Assembly: GCA_030220185.1 (NCBI GenBank)
Contig: JASPKZ010007294.1
Span: 299,001-363,000, forward strand
Direction: 5' to 3'
DNA: 64,000 bases
From: Diploptera punctata
Taxonomy: Eukaryota; Arthropoda; Insecta; Blattodea; Blaberidae
Shown here: one piece after another, positions 37,868-48,430 of the stretch
Position numbering within the stretch: the first letter of the stretch is position 1
Layout: every line of letters begins with the position of its first letter
Program-made: the position numbers and the translations under genes
The notes under the pieces: model-generated
The model's input: the letters and a program-made list of their open reading frames with translations, nothing else
Told to the model about the DNA's origin: nothing
Database searches by the model: none

Positions 37868-38109
37868 AATTGTAGTTGTTGTTTTATTTGCAATTAGGGA
37901 GGAGCAAAAATTTCCGTAAACTTCTAATTTTATTTTGTCTGATTTTGAGTGCAAGTTTTCTCGTATCACTTACAATATCTTTTACAGATTGTAATTCATA
38001 TGTGTGCCAAGTTTTGTTCAAATTGCTTGAGCCATTTGAGAGTTATGCCGGTACACACACATATACATACAGAGCGTACATACATATATACTCTGAGCTC
38101 CCAGACGTG
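37868..38109. other. Unassigned DNA flanking the LTR element
   Basis: No coding motif. A short target duplication matching the far side of the palindrome (before 32294) is not visible. Confidence 0.4.
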
Positions 38110-38372
38110 GTAACAGTGTACAATCTAACATCCCATAGCTTAAAAAAACCGAGATGATAGAAGAATGCGCAGATGTGATGTCAAAAAGACTGGCAAAGAA
38201 CAGAAATCTTACAAAGTCTAGTTTCCATGTATTCGGAAAAGACTAAAGATGAAGCTACGCAACTTTGCAGTAGTAATCCGGGTCATGGTAAATTCGGTAA
38301 ATATTTCCACAAATTCAAATTAACAGACGATCCTATATGGGTGTGCAAGAAGAAATTCCAAATATAAGTTGA
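38110..38372 (+). mobile_element. LINE C-terminal scrap (I/R1/jockey-like)
   Basis: In two frames: KRLKMKLRNFAVV, then GHGKFGKYFHKFKLTDDP with VCKKKFQ. This resembles the segment after RNase H in I- and R1-type elements (TGHG..YLHRF...P.C.C). The cysteine pattern is incomplete. Short and decayed. Confidence 0.5.
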
Positions 38373-38411
38373 TATCCAATGGAATACTAGGTACACAAAA
38401 ATATAGTAAAA

Positions 38412-38990
38412 TTCTGGTAATGTGGACCCTTCTGTTTGAGTGGACCCTGTTAATATCTTCTTTAATTGGTGCTGCCTTCGAACAGAATTTTTTTTTACCT
38501 TCTTCCCCTTATGAACTTTTACGGGTTCAAGACCAGTCTTTTATTAATTTAATTAATTTCATTTACATCCTTGTAATTTTTCTAAACCCAAAGACCGTCG
38601 CTTTCTGGAGTTGAATGACGTGTGAATGTTCTAATCAACAATAATTTTTCAAAACATTAAATAAATATCAACGCTTTTTAATTATGATCAGTCATAAATA
38701 TTTTCAGATTATTCGGTGCCTGTCTGTATAAATTAATAGAGTAAAGAAACATACAAATAGACTAAAAGCTAAGGTGGACTCTGGGGTCCACTTTATCCGA
38801 ATATGGAGGTTAAAGTTGGCCTTTCTTGTAATGTAAAAAAGTTTATAAATTATGAAGATATTTCCATATTTGAATAAAATAACAATGCTATTTTATAGTT
38901 ACAACACTAATGATAATCACTGTAATTAAACAAAATTCAAATCCCTTAATTAAAAGAATAAAAACAACAGATTCAAAACGAAGTTCCTCT
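38412..38990. mobile_element. Inverted-repeat element with GTCCACTTTA motifs, copy 2
   Basis: Inverted relative to copy 1 at 9.58 kb. It begins TTCTGGTAATGTGGACCC and retains GTGGACTCTGGGGTCCACTT near 38775, AAACCCAAAGACCGTCGCTT, and ATAATCACTGTAATTAAAC. It ends with CGAAGTTC near 38985. About 300 bp of the copy 1 interior is missing. Two copies in opposite orientation establish a mobile repeat. Confidence 0.75.
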
Positions 38991-39284
38991 ACAGTTAAAA
39001 AGCTTTGATGCAGGAAAATGGAAAGACGCCTATTAACAAATATTAAATTTTAGACTAACACCTAAAATTATTTAAAACATATGTAAAATGACTTTTAAAA
39101 ACTACAAACAATAGGCAAAAGATAATTATTACTGTATTAAGAACATAATTAATTAACCAATCTTTGTTATAGTAACGTTAGACAATCTAGAAAAAATTAT
39201 ATTGTACATATACATGTATTATTATACAGCGTAATGGAACATGCTGTAAATAAAATTTAAAAAAATACATGCATTACTATTCCA
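38991..39284. other. Unassigned AT-rich DNA
   Basis: Nothing recognised. Confidence 0.4.
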
Positions 39285-39806
39285 AATTCTGCACACATAT
39301 TTACCAACTTATTTAAAAACACGTTTTCAACATTTATCGGCTCATCACAATTTAGGAACAAGATCACAAGACTCTTCTTTACTTTTGATACCACAACACA
39401 GGACCTGTCTGTACTCTGAATCTTACACAATATCTATGGCTAGAGCATGGAACTCACTTCCCAGTCATGTCAGGGACTGTCAATCGCTATCATTATTTAA
39501 ATCCAAATTAACTGATATCTTAAGTTCGACACAATGAAAACATTAACTACATAACAACTATATAGAGCATTCTATTAATAATCATGTAGGAAGCTACTTA
39601 CTTTATTTTATATAATTTTAATTTTATTATATTCTATGTTTTTGTTAGCATTAGCTAGTATTAGATCCATCATCATTGTATTTTGTTTAGTCTGTATTTT
39701 AATATCTTAAAATTGTAATATTTACGTATTTTTTGTATAATTTTACTATTCGCTGGTTGAGTGGAAGAGAAGGCCTTATGGCCTTAACTCTGCCAGCTAA
39801 AATAAA

Positions 39807-39880
<74 letters not shown>
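39285..39880 (+). mobile_element. CR1/L2-like LINE 3' end with (ATT)n tail
   Basis: A frame ending at 39537 reads SESYTISMARAWNSLPSHVR, then DCQSLSLFKSKLTDILSS: the terminal signature (R.WNSLP..VR....FK..L) of CR1/L2-type LINEs. About 240 bp of 3' UTR follow, then AAGGCCTTATGGCCTT, which can form a hairpin, AACTCTGCCAGCTAAAATAA, and directly an (ATT)n tail at 39809-39879. The layout parallels the copy at 57.1-57.6 kb. A frameshift lies upstream near 39415. Confidence 0.82.
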
Positions 39881-40400
39881 CATAGCCTAAACATATTCGC
39901 ACATATATACCCATATGTTATATAACGTATAATGTTATATAAAGACATAAACAAGGTAAGTATCATCTAGTGGCATTTTTACAGAAGAAGTAAGAGTTGG
40001 CTTAATATTATTTAATAATAATATAGACTTTACATTTTCATTAGTCAGCTCAAGGGCATATGGGAGAGTAAATCCCGTGTTCCCTTAAGTCCAAAAACTT
40101 AGCGCAGAGTTGATGATGCAACATCAGATCTATCTCAACCCACGCAGCCAAGTAATTAAATTGGTCAACATGGTAGCTAAAGCAGTGACCATTATCTGAA
40201 TAATGAAAATAAGTAAATTATAGTCTTATTATTCTTCAAAAACCTGAAAAAAAATAGTAAATTCTTAAGATGTGCATTCAGAAGTTTTTCATACATTTTG
40301 TAAACTCTTTATTCTCTTCCAGAATGTCAATAATAACAGAATTTATAAACAAATATGTTTGTGTGGAACTTTGCGAATATTATATAATCCATCCATCATC
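39881..40400. other. Unassigned AT-rich DNA
   Basis: Nothing recognised. Confidence 0.4.
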
Positions 40401-40741
40401 CATCCATAGTAATTCTGCACGAGGGCAGGTCTTTCACTGCAATCATAGCATGAAAATGCTATGATTTGCAGCTTTACTATGGAATTGTAGGTGTGGTAGC
40501 TTCCCGTTGCTTTCCACACCGGTGAAGGATGATGATGATGAGATGATAATGATAAGGATGATGATGATGGCCGGATGATTTCGGGGACCGTTTGGGCCTT
40601 AAATTTTTCCTGGCATTTGTCTTACAGGTTAGGAAAAACCCCGAGAAAAACCTCACCCAGAAAAACTGCACCGACCGGTGATCGAATCCGGGCCTCCTGC
40701 GTGACAAGGCAGCACGCTACCTCGAGACCACAGCAGTGGAC
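40401..40741 (-). mobile_element. SINE F1, copy 4 (minus)
   Basis: Full-length in minus orientation: CATCCATAGTAATTCTGC at the left is the 3' end; GACCGGTGATCGAATCCGG and CGCTACCTCGAGACCACAG at the right are the head. A TATTATATAATA stretch borders the head. Confidence 0.9.
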
Positions 40742-40799
40742 ATATTATATAATACTCATTTCAAATTTATAATCGGAAATGTGTAATTTTGTGTCAAAG

Positions 40800-41248
40800 A
40801 GATGCACAATCTCCTCGACTATTCAATTTTATACTAGTGCATATCATCAAATATTTAACACTAAGAAGGCCTACAACTCAATTGTATTAATAAGCTTTTG
40901 GTTTATGCTGATGATGTAGTATTACTAGGCGATAGCGAGGAGATACTAAGGGCCAGCACGCACACTGTATTGAGAAACAATACGAAATTGGACCTGGAAG
41001 TAAACATATATAAAACTAAATACATGTTCGCGCATATAAATGCATTATATAATGGAAATGGACAGTTAATGACAAATGAGGAAAAGTTTGGAGAAGTGGC
41101 TAAATTAAAAAACCTAGAAACAATAATTACAAACAGGAATGAGATGCACAAAGATATTAAACACAGGCTCAATTCCAGAAATGCATTACTAGGATTCTTT
41201 TCATCCCAACGTCTCTCAAAAAAAACGTTAAACTGAAAATAATCAAAA
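40800..41248 (+). mobile_element. Family A LINE, left half of a split copy
   Basis: Open frame with LVYADDVVLLGDSEEILRAS, LEVNIYKTKYM and KLKNLETIITNRNEMHKDIK, matching family A RT from the YADD motif onward. It stops after AACTGAAAATAATCAAAAC, where the consensus continues into sequence found at 43803. The copy is therefore split by the family B LINE between. Confidence 0.85.
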
Positions 41249-42338
41249 CTTTTATTCATCATCATCATCGTCAACAACAACAACAACAAGGATTAAGCCC
41301 AATGGCCTGTTCCGATCTCATTATAGGTCGAATTGGTCCTTACATCTCATCAATGGTCTTCCCAACATTCTTCTCCCTTTTGGTTTATAATTATATATTC
41401 TTCTTGGTATGCGCTGTTCATTCATTCGTAATACGTGCTGAAGATAAGCATTTTGATAATATTTTATTCTTTCACAGAGATTAAATATATTAAGTTCTGT
41501 TCTTATATCTTCGTTTTTCTTTTTATCGGTCCTTTGGTATCCTACTATTGCTCTCAACATCTTCATTTCAGTAGCCTCTATTTGTTTACTATCTGCCTTT
41601 GTTAATGTCCAGGTTTCACATCCATAGATAAGAGATGGAACTGCCAATACTTTGTAAAACTTCAAAATAGTTTATTTTCTAGTCTTATTCAATAAAGTAC
41701 GTTTAATTGTGCCACATAGATAATTGAATCGTTGTATTTTAGTGTGTTTATCTAAATTTCTGTCATTGCCTAAATGACATCCCAAATAATTAAAATTTTG
41801 AACTTGATCTACAATTACATTGTTTATTGTTATTTTTGTTCTTATTGCACATTTTCCTTTCAGAGCTAATATTTTTGTTTTAGATGTAGATATTCTTAAA
41901 TTGTATTTTAGAGAGATATTATTTAAAGTATAAAGGAATTGTTGTAAAGCATTTTCTGATGTTGTCATCATTACTTGATCGTCTGCAAAAAGCAGAGTTG
42001 TCAATACACTATTTATATTAATTTGTTCTTGCCATTCATTTATGACGTGGTCCAAGTATAAATTAAATAATACTGGTGACAATGGACACCCTTGTCTTAC
42101 TCCCTGGTTTATTTCTATGTTTTGTTTACTAATTTTATCTCCGCAGTCTATTTTAAAATTTGCTTCTACATATAAACTCTGAATGCCTCTTATAAGGTGT
42201 TGAGGAATTCCTTTCATTTCTAGTATGTTCCATAATTTATTTCTACTTACACTATCAAATGCTTTAGTGTACTCAACAAAAGCTATATACGTGGGTAAAT
42301 TTAATTCTTTTCTTTTTACACGCTTTATATTAGCTTGA
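41249..42338 (-). mobile_element. Family B LINE, 3' part (RT), nested
   Basis: Inserted into the family A copy. On the minus strand the order is KAFDSVSRNKLWN (42230), QHLIRGIQSLY, QGVRQGCPLSPVLFNLYLDH (42090) and LLFADDQVMM (41980). Then come YNLRISTSKTKI, NFNYLGCHLG, FYKVLAVPSLIYGCETWTLT (41640) and GRRMLGRPLMR (41350). The last part is GATCGGAACAGGCCATTGGG and an ATG/GTT-rich tail at 41249-41290. The reading frame is open for long stretches (42217-41672 and 41665-41321). Confidence 0.87.
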
Positions 42339-42342
42339 CCTG

Positions 42343-42343
<1 letters not shown>

Positions 42344-42381
<38 letters not shown>

Positions 42382-42402
42382 ATATATATATATATATATA
42401 TA
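42344..42402. repeat. (CTAT)n(TA)n microsatellite
   Basis: A tetranucleotide tract merging into TA units, at the left edge of the insertion that splits the family B LINE. Confidence 0.95.
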
Positions 42403-42710
42403 TGTAACGGAATCTTTCAACGCGATTTTCACCCAGTTGAAATCATCGGATCGACTTGAAACTTTGTATACTTGTAGAGGACCCGTGACAATACAACAAT
42501 TTCATATTTAGTTTCTAAAATCCTGGCCATAATCATCAGAAAATCAAAAAACGTGTTTTTGTATCAATGTAACGGAATCTTTCAACGCGACTTCATCACC
42601 CACTTAGAAACATTGGATCGACTTGAAACTTTGTATACGTGTAGAGGACCCGTGACAATGCAATAATTTCATATTTTGTTTCTAAAATCCTGGCCAGAAT
42701 CATCCGAAAA
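42403..42710. repeat. Two-unit tandem repeat, 165-bp period
   Basis: TGTAACGGAATCTTTCAACG begins both units (42403 and 42568). Shared landmarks are GGATCGACTTGAAACTTTGT, GAGGACCCGTGACAATRCAA and TTTCTAAAATCCTGGCCA. No coding capacity. Part of the insertion inside the family B LINE. Confidence 0.88.
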
Positions 42711-42765
42711 TCAAAAAATGAAAACTGGTATAATAGGTTGCGGACTTGTCGAGTTTCTAGTCGAT

Positions 42766-42862
42766 CGTTGTAAGAGCTCAGTTGGTAGAGCAGTGAACTC
42801 TTAGTGGTATATAAATTCAGTAATTCATGCGTCGCTGGTTCAAATCCGGCTGGGAGGTTTTT
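42766..42862 (+). other. tRNA-like element with good A and B boxes
   Basis: AGAGCTCAGTTGGTAGAGC is a near-ideal D-arm/A box. GCTGG-TTCAAAT-CCGGC is a paired T-arm with a canonical B box (about 42834-42850). The two are spaced more widely than in a normal tRNA (AGTGGTATATAAATTCAGTA lies between), as if an intron or insertion were present. The putative acceptor ends do not pair. Probably a SINE promoter or tRNA pseudogene. Confidence 0.5.
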
Positions 42863-42965
42863 TTTTTTTTATAGAAGAGTATTACTTTTAGCTCATACTA
42901 CAATAGTATCGAATTTAAGGATATTTACATTTTTATCTTATTCTGTAAAATATTAAAACTAAAAA

Positions 42966-43455
42966 AGAAAAAAATAAATAATAGTTTTAAAAAACTAAAA
43001 AACTAAAAGAACACGCTTTATTAGAAAACTAAAAAAATGAAAAATAATTTTAATTTCCAATACGCTTGGGATAAAATAAAGTGGTGAACAATAAAATCAT
43101 CTCCAACACATATAGAATAAAATTAGAGTTATCAACAAAAGAAAATAATTTTACCATCCAAAGCATGGGGTGCTTTTTATGATTTTTACATTTTCTTCTT
43201 AGAGAGCTTACTTTTACCAATATCTGTTTATTATCAAATATATTAATTGATATAGAGCACCCCACGCTTTTGATGGTAAAATTATTTTCTTTTTGTTGAT
43301 AACTCTAATTTTATTCTATATATGTTGGAGATGATTTTTTTGCTCACCACTTTATTTTATCCCAAGCGTACTGGAAATTAAAATTATTTTTCATTTGTTA
43401 GTTTTCTAATAAAGCGTGTTCTTTTAGTTTTTTAAAACTATTATTTATTTTTATC
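42966..43455. mobile_element. Foldback element, about 200-bp arms
   Basis: The left arm, about 42966-43175, is the reverse complement of the right arm, about 43256-43455. Examples are AAGAACACGCTTTATTAG against CTAATAAAGCGTGTTCTT, and ATCATCTCCAACACATATAG against TATATATGTTGGAGATGAT. The ~80-bp loop has no coding content. It lies inside the family B LINE, together with the tandem repeat and tRNA-like unit. Confidence 0.85.
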
Positions 43456-43802
43456 AATTGGACCATTGTAAAAACGCAATCTATAGTTGACCTACCCTTT
43501 CTAAATCCATTTTGTTCCTCACGTAATATTGTTTCAGCTATTTTATTTATTCTATATGATATTTTTTTTGCATATATCTTATAAACTAAATTTAATGAAC
43601 TTATTCCTCTATAATTTGTACATTCTCTTCTGTTTCCTTTTTTAAATATCGGAACAGTCATTGCGTCCTTCCATTCATCCGGAACAGAACCCGTTTTCCA
43701 GCAAAGGTTTATAAATTCAAGAAACTTAGCAATAAATGTAATCGATGCTCATTTGAATAATTCTATGTTTAGATTGTCTGCTTCAGGCGATTTCTTGTTC
43801 TT
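43443..43802 (-). mobile_element. Family B LINE, upstream RT part
   Basis: One minus-strand frame: KKSPEADNLNIELFK, a stop near 43757, GSVPDEWKDAMTVPIFKKGN, CTNYRGISSLNLVYKI and EEQNGFRKGRSTIDCVFTMV. It is the continuation of 41249-42338, separated by the insertion at about 42339-43442. It ends at the junction with the right half of the split family A LINE. Confidence 0.85.
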
Positions 43803-44275
43803 AAAATTTCTCCCAGTTATATTATATGAATGTGAAACACGGGCTCTTGCTTTAATGAACGAGAGAAGATTACGAGTATTTGAGAATAAAGTTATTAGGA
43901 AAACGTTTGAACCAAAGGGAGTTACACAGACAGGCGAATGGAGAAGACTACTTAACAATGATCAACATTAGCTTTATAGGAAACCAGATATAATAAAAAA
44001 AAAAGTTAAATCTTGTAGACTACGATGGGCAGGACATATGTCTCAAATGGAAAATAAAAGCGGGGCATGAAAACTTCATTCAGGAAAACAGTGGGAAAAC
44101 GCCCAGATGATAGATCAAGGAAGAGGTGGGAGAATAATATCAACCACGATTTGAGAGAAGTAGATTATCCAAGTATGATCGGAAAATGTTAGCTCAGGAC
44201 AAAGGATACGTGGAGAGCTTATGTCCGTACGACCATGAACTTACTGATTCGATAGTGTCAGTGAGTTAGTTAGTT
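43803..44275 (+). mobile_element. Family A LINE, right half of the split copy
   Basis: Begins AAAATTTCTCCCAGTTATAT, exactly where the left half (ending at 41248) leaves off in the consensus. It encodes ALALMNERRLRVFENKVIRK, TFEPKGVTQTGEWRRLLNND and, in broken frames, the terminal segments to GATAGTGTCAGTGAG. A (GTTA)n tail closes it. Stops and frameshifts after 43970. Confidence 0.83.
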
Positions 44276-45649
44276 AACTAGTGGCAGTTTACGCATATTT
44301 TATAATCAACATATAAAATGCACAATCAGAACAGTATAATTGTTGTGCTGTGCTGACATGAACTGATGTAGGCTACATTATCTGATTACATGTATTCCCA
44401 CTGGAAGAGAGAGTCTATGTCTCTTTATGGACATAAATATACGAACAAAAATAATTAGAATGCCAATGTCAAGTCCATATTTTTTTCTTCGTAATTTATT
44501 TTACATTCTAAATATTTATAATTTTAACAACATTTTTTTCTAAATGTTATTATATATACCTAGTGGCTTAATTTTTATGTATTTTAAATTTAACACAGAT
44601 TGTATTCAGTGACTAGTTATAAAATATTACAAAGCTTATGCATTTGCTTTGAGTTGTTTATTTACCTGCTGCATTATTAACACTGTAATTGGCACAAGGC
44701 ATCTTGCTTTAATTTATTTAATATTTTAATAGAACGATTGAGTATAAATTACTTAAATTTATGTTGAATAATACAATATACAGTAAAAATCAGCCTGGCA
44801 GTAACTGCGTAAACTGAGCTAATTATTCAGTAATGTTAAAATGTATACCTGACTATTTAACTCATGACCGAAATGGCAGTCAATGACCAATCACATATCA
44901 ATGAATTTTGATTTACAGCCAATTCACCTCGATTTTATCACTTTCATTTTATCCCTTTCATTTTATCAAGTGGCTTCCAGATTGTATATATAGTGCACGA
45001 ATGTAAGCAGATTCTGGTTGCGAGATATAATAAAAAAAATATTCGTAGCAATTGATTATACCACAAAAAAAAAGAAACCACTGTTTGCACTTTCTTAAAC
45101 ATATTATTTCTTAGGAGCTAACGTTACAGAAAAATATAATTGACATATTTACATCAAAGGACATCAGAAATTAATTAATAACCTGTAAAGATGTGTTTCA
45201 TTTTTTCTCCACTACAGTGCATTCTTACAGTATTGCGATTCTATTTGGTAATAAATACGATCTGGTTGCAGTCATGAACAAACGAAACATAACGTTTCTC
45301 ATTTGTTTTCAAACATCGCCGTTTACATTAAATATATAAATATGTTTAAATAACTATATTTAAATAATGATTTGTGAGTAAACAGCTTAATTTTATTCGT
45401 TAAATAGTCTTAACAAATGCCGCTCTTGATTTCCAAATTCTCTAGATAAATTCACTCCTCACTTCGTGAGTCATGAATTTATCGATAATTTGGAAATCAC
45501 TCGTGGCATTACTTATGATAAACAGTCATTCTGTTACAAAACGTCGTCACACTATTAAAATCATTATTATAACAGAAGTTAATATAGATGAGGTCGACTG
45601 TTTTATCAGGTACAAATTTTAACTCAATTTTAACCTTAACGGTGTTCTA
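44276..45649. other. Unassigned AT-rich DNA
   Basis: No gene seen. GTAACTGCGTAAACTGAGC near 44802 resembles the terminal sequence of modular repeat M. An inverted repeat near 45437-45494 (CCAAATTCTCTAGATAAATT with AATTTATCGATAATTTGG) can form a small hairpin. Confidence 0.4.
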
Positions 45650-46275
45650 CCACGAACAAAGTATAGATTCCGCAGTAAGTCCAACTTATGCACCCATTTT
45701 ACTGGTTTACGGAATATATATTTATTTTATTAAATTGGAGATACTCAATTTCTGATGCCAGCATATTTAAAAGTGACGGACTGTAATGAAAACAAATCTT
45801 GCATAACCGTGTTACATAGGCCTATATAATTTGATTCCTATTTAAATAATAACTAACTATTAATTTTTCTATTACTGAATATTAAATAAATTAATCTAAT
45901 GTGTCTTATAGAAAACACTGACAATTTAAGAGTTAATTAAATTGTGAGGTATGTGACGAAGCAAACACGGCAGTTGCTAGGGTCAATTTTTAATTTCGGG
46001 TTTCAGATAAATCTCCACTTCTAATGGTCGTATTTGGCTGATTTATGGAGAATACCTTCCTCGTTTTATTTTAATAGCATAATTATACTGGGTTTCGTTG
46101 TGAAACGTCGAAAACTTCGACAGCTAGAGCGATTTTTAAATTTTCGTTTCAAGTGCACTCCTAAACCCGACATTGCTGGTTAACGAACTCGGCCTTATGT
46201 ATTTTTAATTAATTGCTAAGGCCAAGTTTGGTTTCTAAGAAACAACAATTATGGCGGCTAGACTTTTAATGGAGA
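45650..46275 (-). repeat. AT-rich modular repeat M, copy 4
   Basis: Parallel to copy 3: GGTTTACGGAATATATATTT, GGGTTTCAGATAAATC, AGCTAGAGCGATTTTTAAAT, TTTTCGTTTCAAGTGCACTC and GGCCAAGTTTGGTTTC in the same order. The overall similarity to copy 3 extends over about 550 bp. It contains TAGGCCTA near 45822. Confidence 0.6.
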
Positions 46276-46291
46276 TATATATACATGTATA

Positions 46292-46637
46292 TCCATCCAT
46301 AGTAATTCTGCCCGAGGGCAGGTCCTTCACAGCAATCGTAGCATTTTCGTGCTATGCTTGCAGTTTTACTAGGGAATTGTAGGTGTGATAGCTTCCCGTT
46401 GCTTTCCATCACTGAAGGATGATGATGATAATCATAGTGATAAGGATGATGATGATGATGATGATGGCTATATGATTTCGGGGACCGTTTGGGCCTTAAA
46501 GTTTTCCTGACATTTGTCTTACAGGTGAGGAAAAAACCCGATAAAACCTCACCCAGAAAAACTGCCCCGACCGGGGATCGAACCCGGGCCCGCTGCGTGA
46601 CAAGGCAGCACGCTACCTCGAGACCACAGCGGTGGAC
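46292..46637 (-). mobile_element. SINE F1, copy 5 (minus)
   Basis: Full-length, with the head at the right: GACCGGGGATCGAACCCGGG is a perfect T-arm, then CTACCTCGAGACCACAGCGG. It lies between TATATATACATGTATAT and TTATATATATATGG, that is, inside a TA tract. Confidence 0.92.
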
Positions 46638-47334
46638 TTATATATATATGGTTAATAATTAAGTTATTTGCTAATGAAGAAATGAGTATGAATATTTGAG
46701 AATAAACTTATTTATTTCTTCCCTCCATTGTATCTTTATCTTACCGTTGGTGGCTTACGAGCTTAAATGACCCCGAGAGCTATGCCGGCGGTAATATTGT
46801 TGCTGAAATGGTAATTCATGCCGAACAGATCAAAGGCAATAAGCCAGACGAAAAAAGTACTTGAACAAAATAGTGACGATCTTTCACCGTAAAAATACAA
46901 CCGTCAAGAAACGCGGAAATTTATTTATTTATTTGCTGAAGAGGGTTAAAATGTATATACTCGTCCTTTTTTTTTTCTCCTCCAATAATTTCTCTCTTCC
47001 AAATCTCCTTCCTGTAATCCATTCTCCATCCTTGATTTTACAATCTCTTTTATCCATATAATCTTTCCTCCCTGGGGTGTCAAATCAAACACTTTTTTGG
47101 GTTATTTCTTCTCTGAAATTCTTCTGTCATGGCCACAGCGTTCTCTAGGCCTATATTTCATCATCGTCATCATCATAGTACTATATTTAATGAAGACTAA
47201 TACAGGAATTGTGTATCTTCATTTCCTCTCTGATTGCAGAGTTCCCATTTTTCTCCAATCTGGAATGTTTAGCTAGAATTAAACAGTCTGTTTCCGTTGA
47301 CAGTAATTTTAATCAGTTACTTTTATTCAGTGCT
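46638..47334. other. Unassigned DNA
   Basis: The open frame at 46861-47061 shows no motif. A short GC-richer segment at 46760-46850 is not recognised. Confidence 0.4.
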
Positions 47335-47860
47335 TAGGGAAAAAAGGACCAAAAAGAGACGAACAGAAGGTAAATGAAGGAAGCTACATAGCAGTGGACT
47401 TCATGATCTAAATAAATTGTAATATGTAGAGTATAATCTCGCAGCCTTGCGATGCAGTGGAAAAACCACAAGGAAAGTGACTAGTAGGTAGAGCAAGAAT
47501 GAGGTGGGAAATAATATTAATCATGATGTGAGGGATGTGAATTATATACTGCATTATTGGAAAATATACTTTTCGCCAGAACTGCCCCACTCCACTACCT
47601 CATGTCAGCTATCAATGATATTTTAAATCCCTCTTTTTTCTCTCGTATTTAAAAGCAGGATAAGAAGGGTTACCTTTTGATTGCTGGAATATATGAGTAT
47701 GAATGAGAGGGGTGAGTCCTAGCTATTTCCTGGAACTGAGGTCCTTAAATTTTGGCAAAAACTTTATTAGTTCAGGATAAGGATGTATGGAGAGATTTTT
47801 CTCGTGGCCGCCGAGGAACTCTGCGTTCGATAGCAACAATGAGTTTTACCTTGGCAGCGA
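47335..47860 (+). mobile_element. Family A LINE 3' fragment, highly decayed and split
   Basis: ACCAAAAAGAGACGAACAG, GAAGCTACATAGCAGTGGAC, GGTAGAGCAAGAATGAGGTG and GGATAAGGATGTATGGAGAG match the family A C-terminal region in order. About 150-160 bp of foreign sequence lies at 47585-47745. No frame is open. Confidence 0.7.
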
Positions 47861-48307
47861 ACAAAATCCAGTCGTAATAAATTCTTACCATGGCTGTACG
47901 TCTCTCACTATGTATATTTCAGTGCCTATTTTTCCTTCAATCAACTTCAATACCCGAATCGCTTGAACTGGAGCTAGCTACCACCATTAAAAATGCTACA
48001 TAAAAAATAAAACAATGCTGATGTAATTAAACGCCTAAGGTTACAGGTAAATCATATCATTATGGGGATTCTCAGCCGAACCTGACTGCAACGGGAGCAT
48101 TTACGTAATATAATTCCATCGCATCATGAGCAGTACGACTTTTGTTCGCTGCCAAGTTATACAGTAGTCAGTGAAACATAATACTGTTACTAGCAGCGGT
48201 GACGTTGGAACAGGTAGATTTGTTTAATTCAACTTCACCCCAGTGTACACAAACATTTCCAGTCTTCTTTATTTAATTCATAATAATTCATTGCACAAGC
48301 TTTTTTT
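47861..48307. other. Unassigned DNA
   Basis: Nothing recognised. Confidence 0.4.
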
Positions 48308-48430
48308 CTTCTTCTTCTTTCTCAGCTCTACAGCCCAAAGTTGACTTTGGCTTCCTTCACAATCCTCCTCCACTCATCTCTCTTCCATCAGGCTCATTAC
48401 TTTCTTGTGAAGGTTCCATGACCAGGATTT
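48305..48430 (-). mobile_element. LINE 3' terminus (D-like)
   Basis: The minus-strand frame WKRDEWRRIVKEAKVNFGL and a stop is the typical last segment of an RTE-like LINE polyprotein. An (AAG)n-type tail follows, seen as TTCTTCTTCTT at 48308-48322. Only the last ~40 codons can be traced. Confidence 0.6.

Noticed and set aside
40866..40878. AGGCCT in the family A copy as another micro-insertion
   Set aside because: Aligned copies read GGAAGGCTTAC, so a single substitution explains it; there is no length change.
42766..42862. Functional tRNA gene
   Set aside because: The acceptor ends do not pair and the middle is too long for a standard tRNA without a clear intron.
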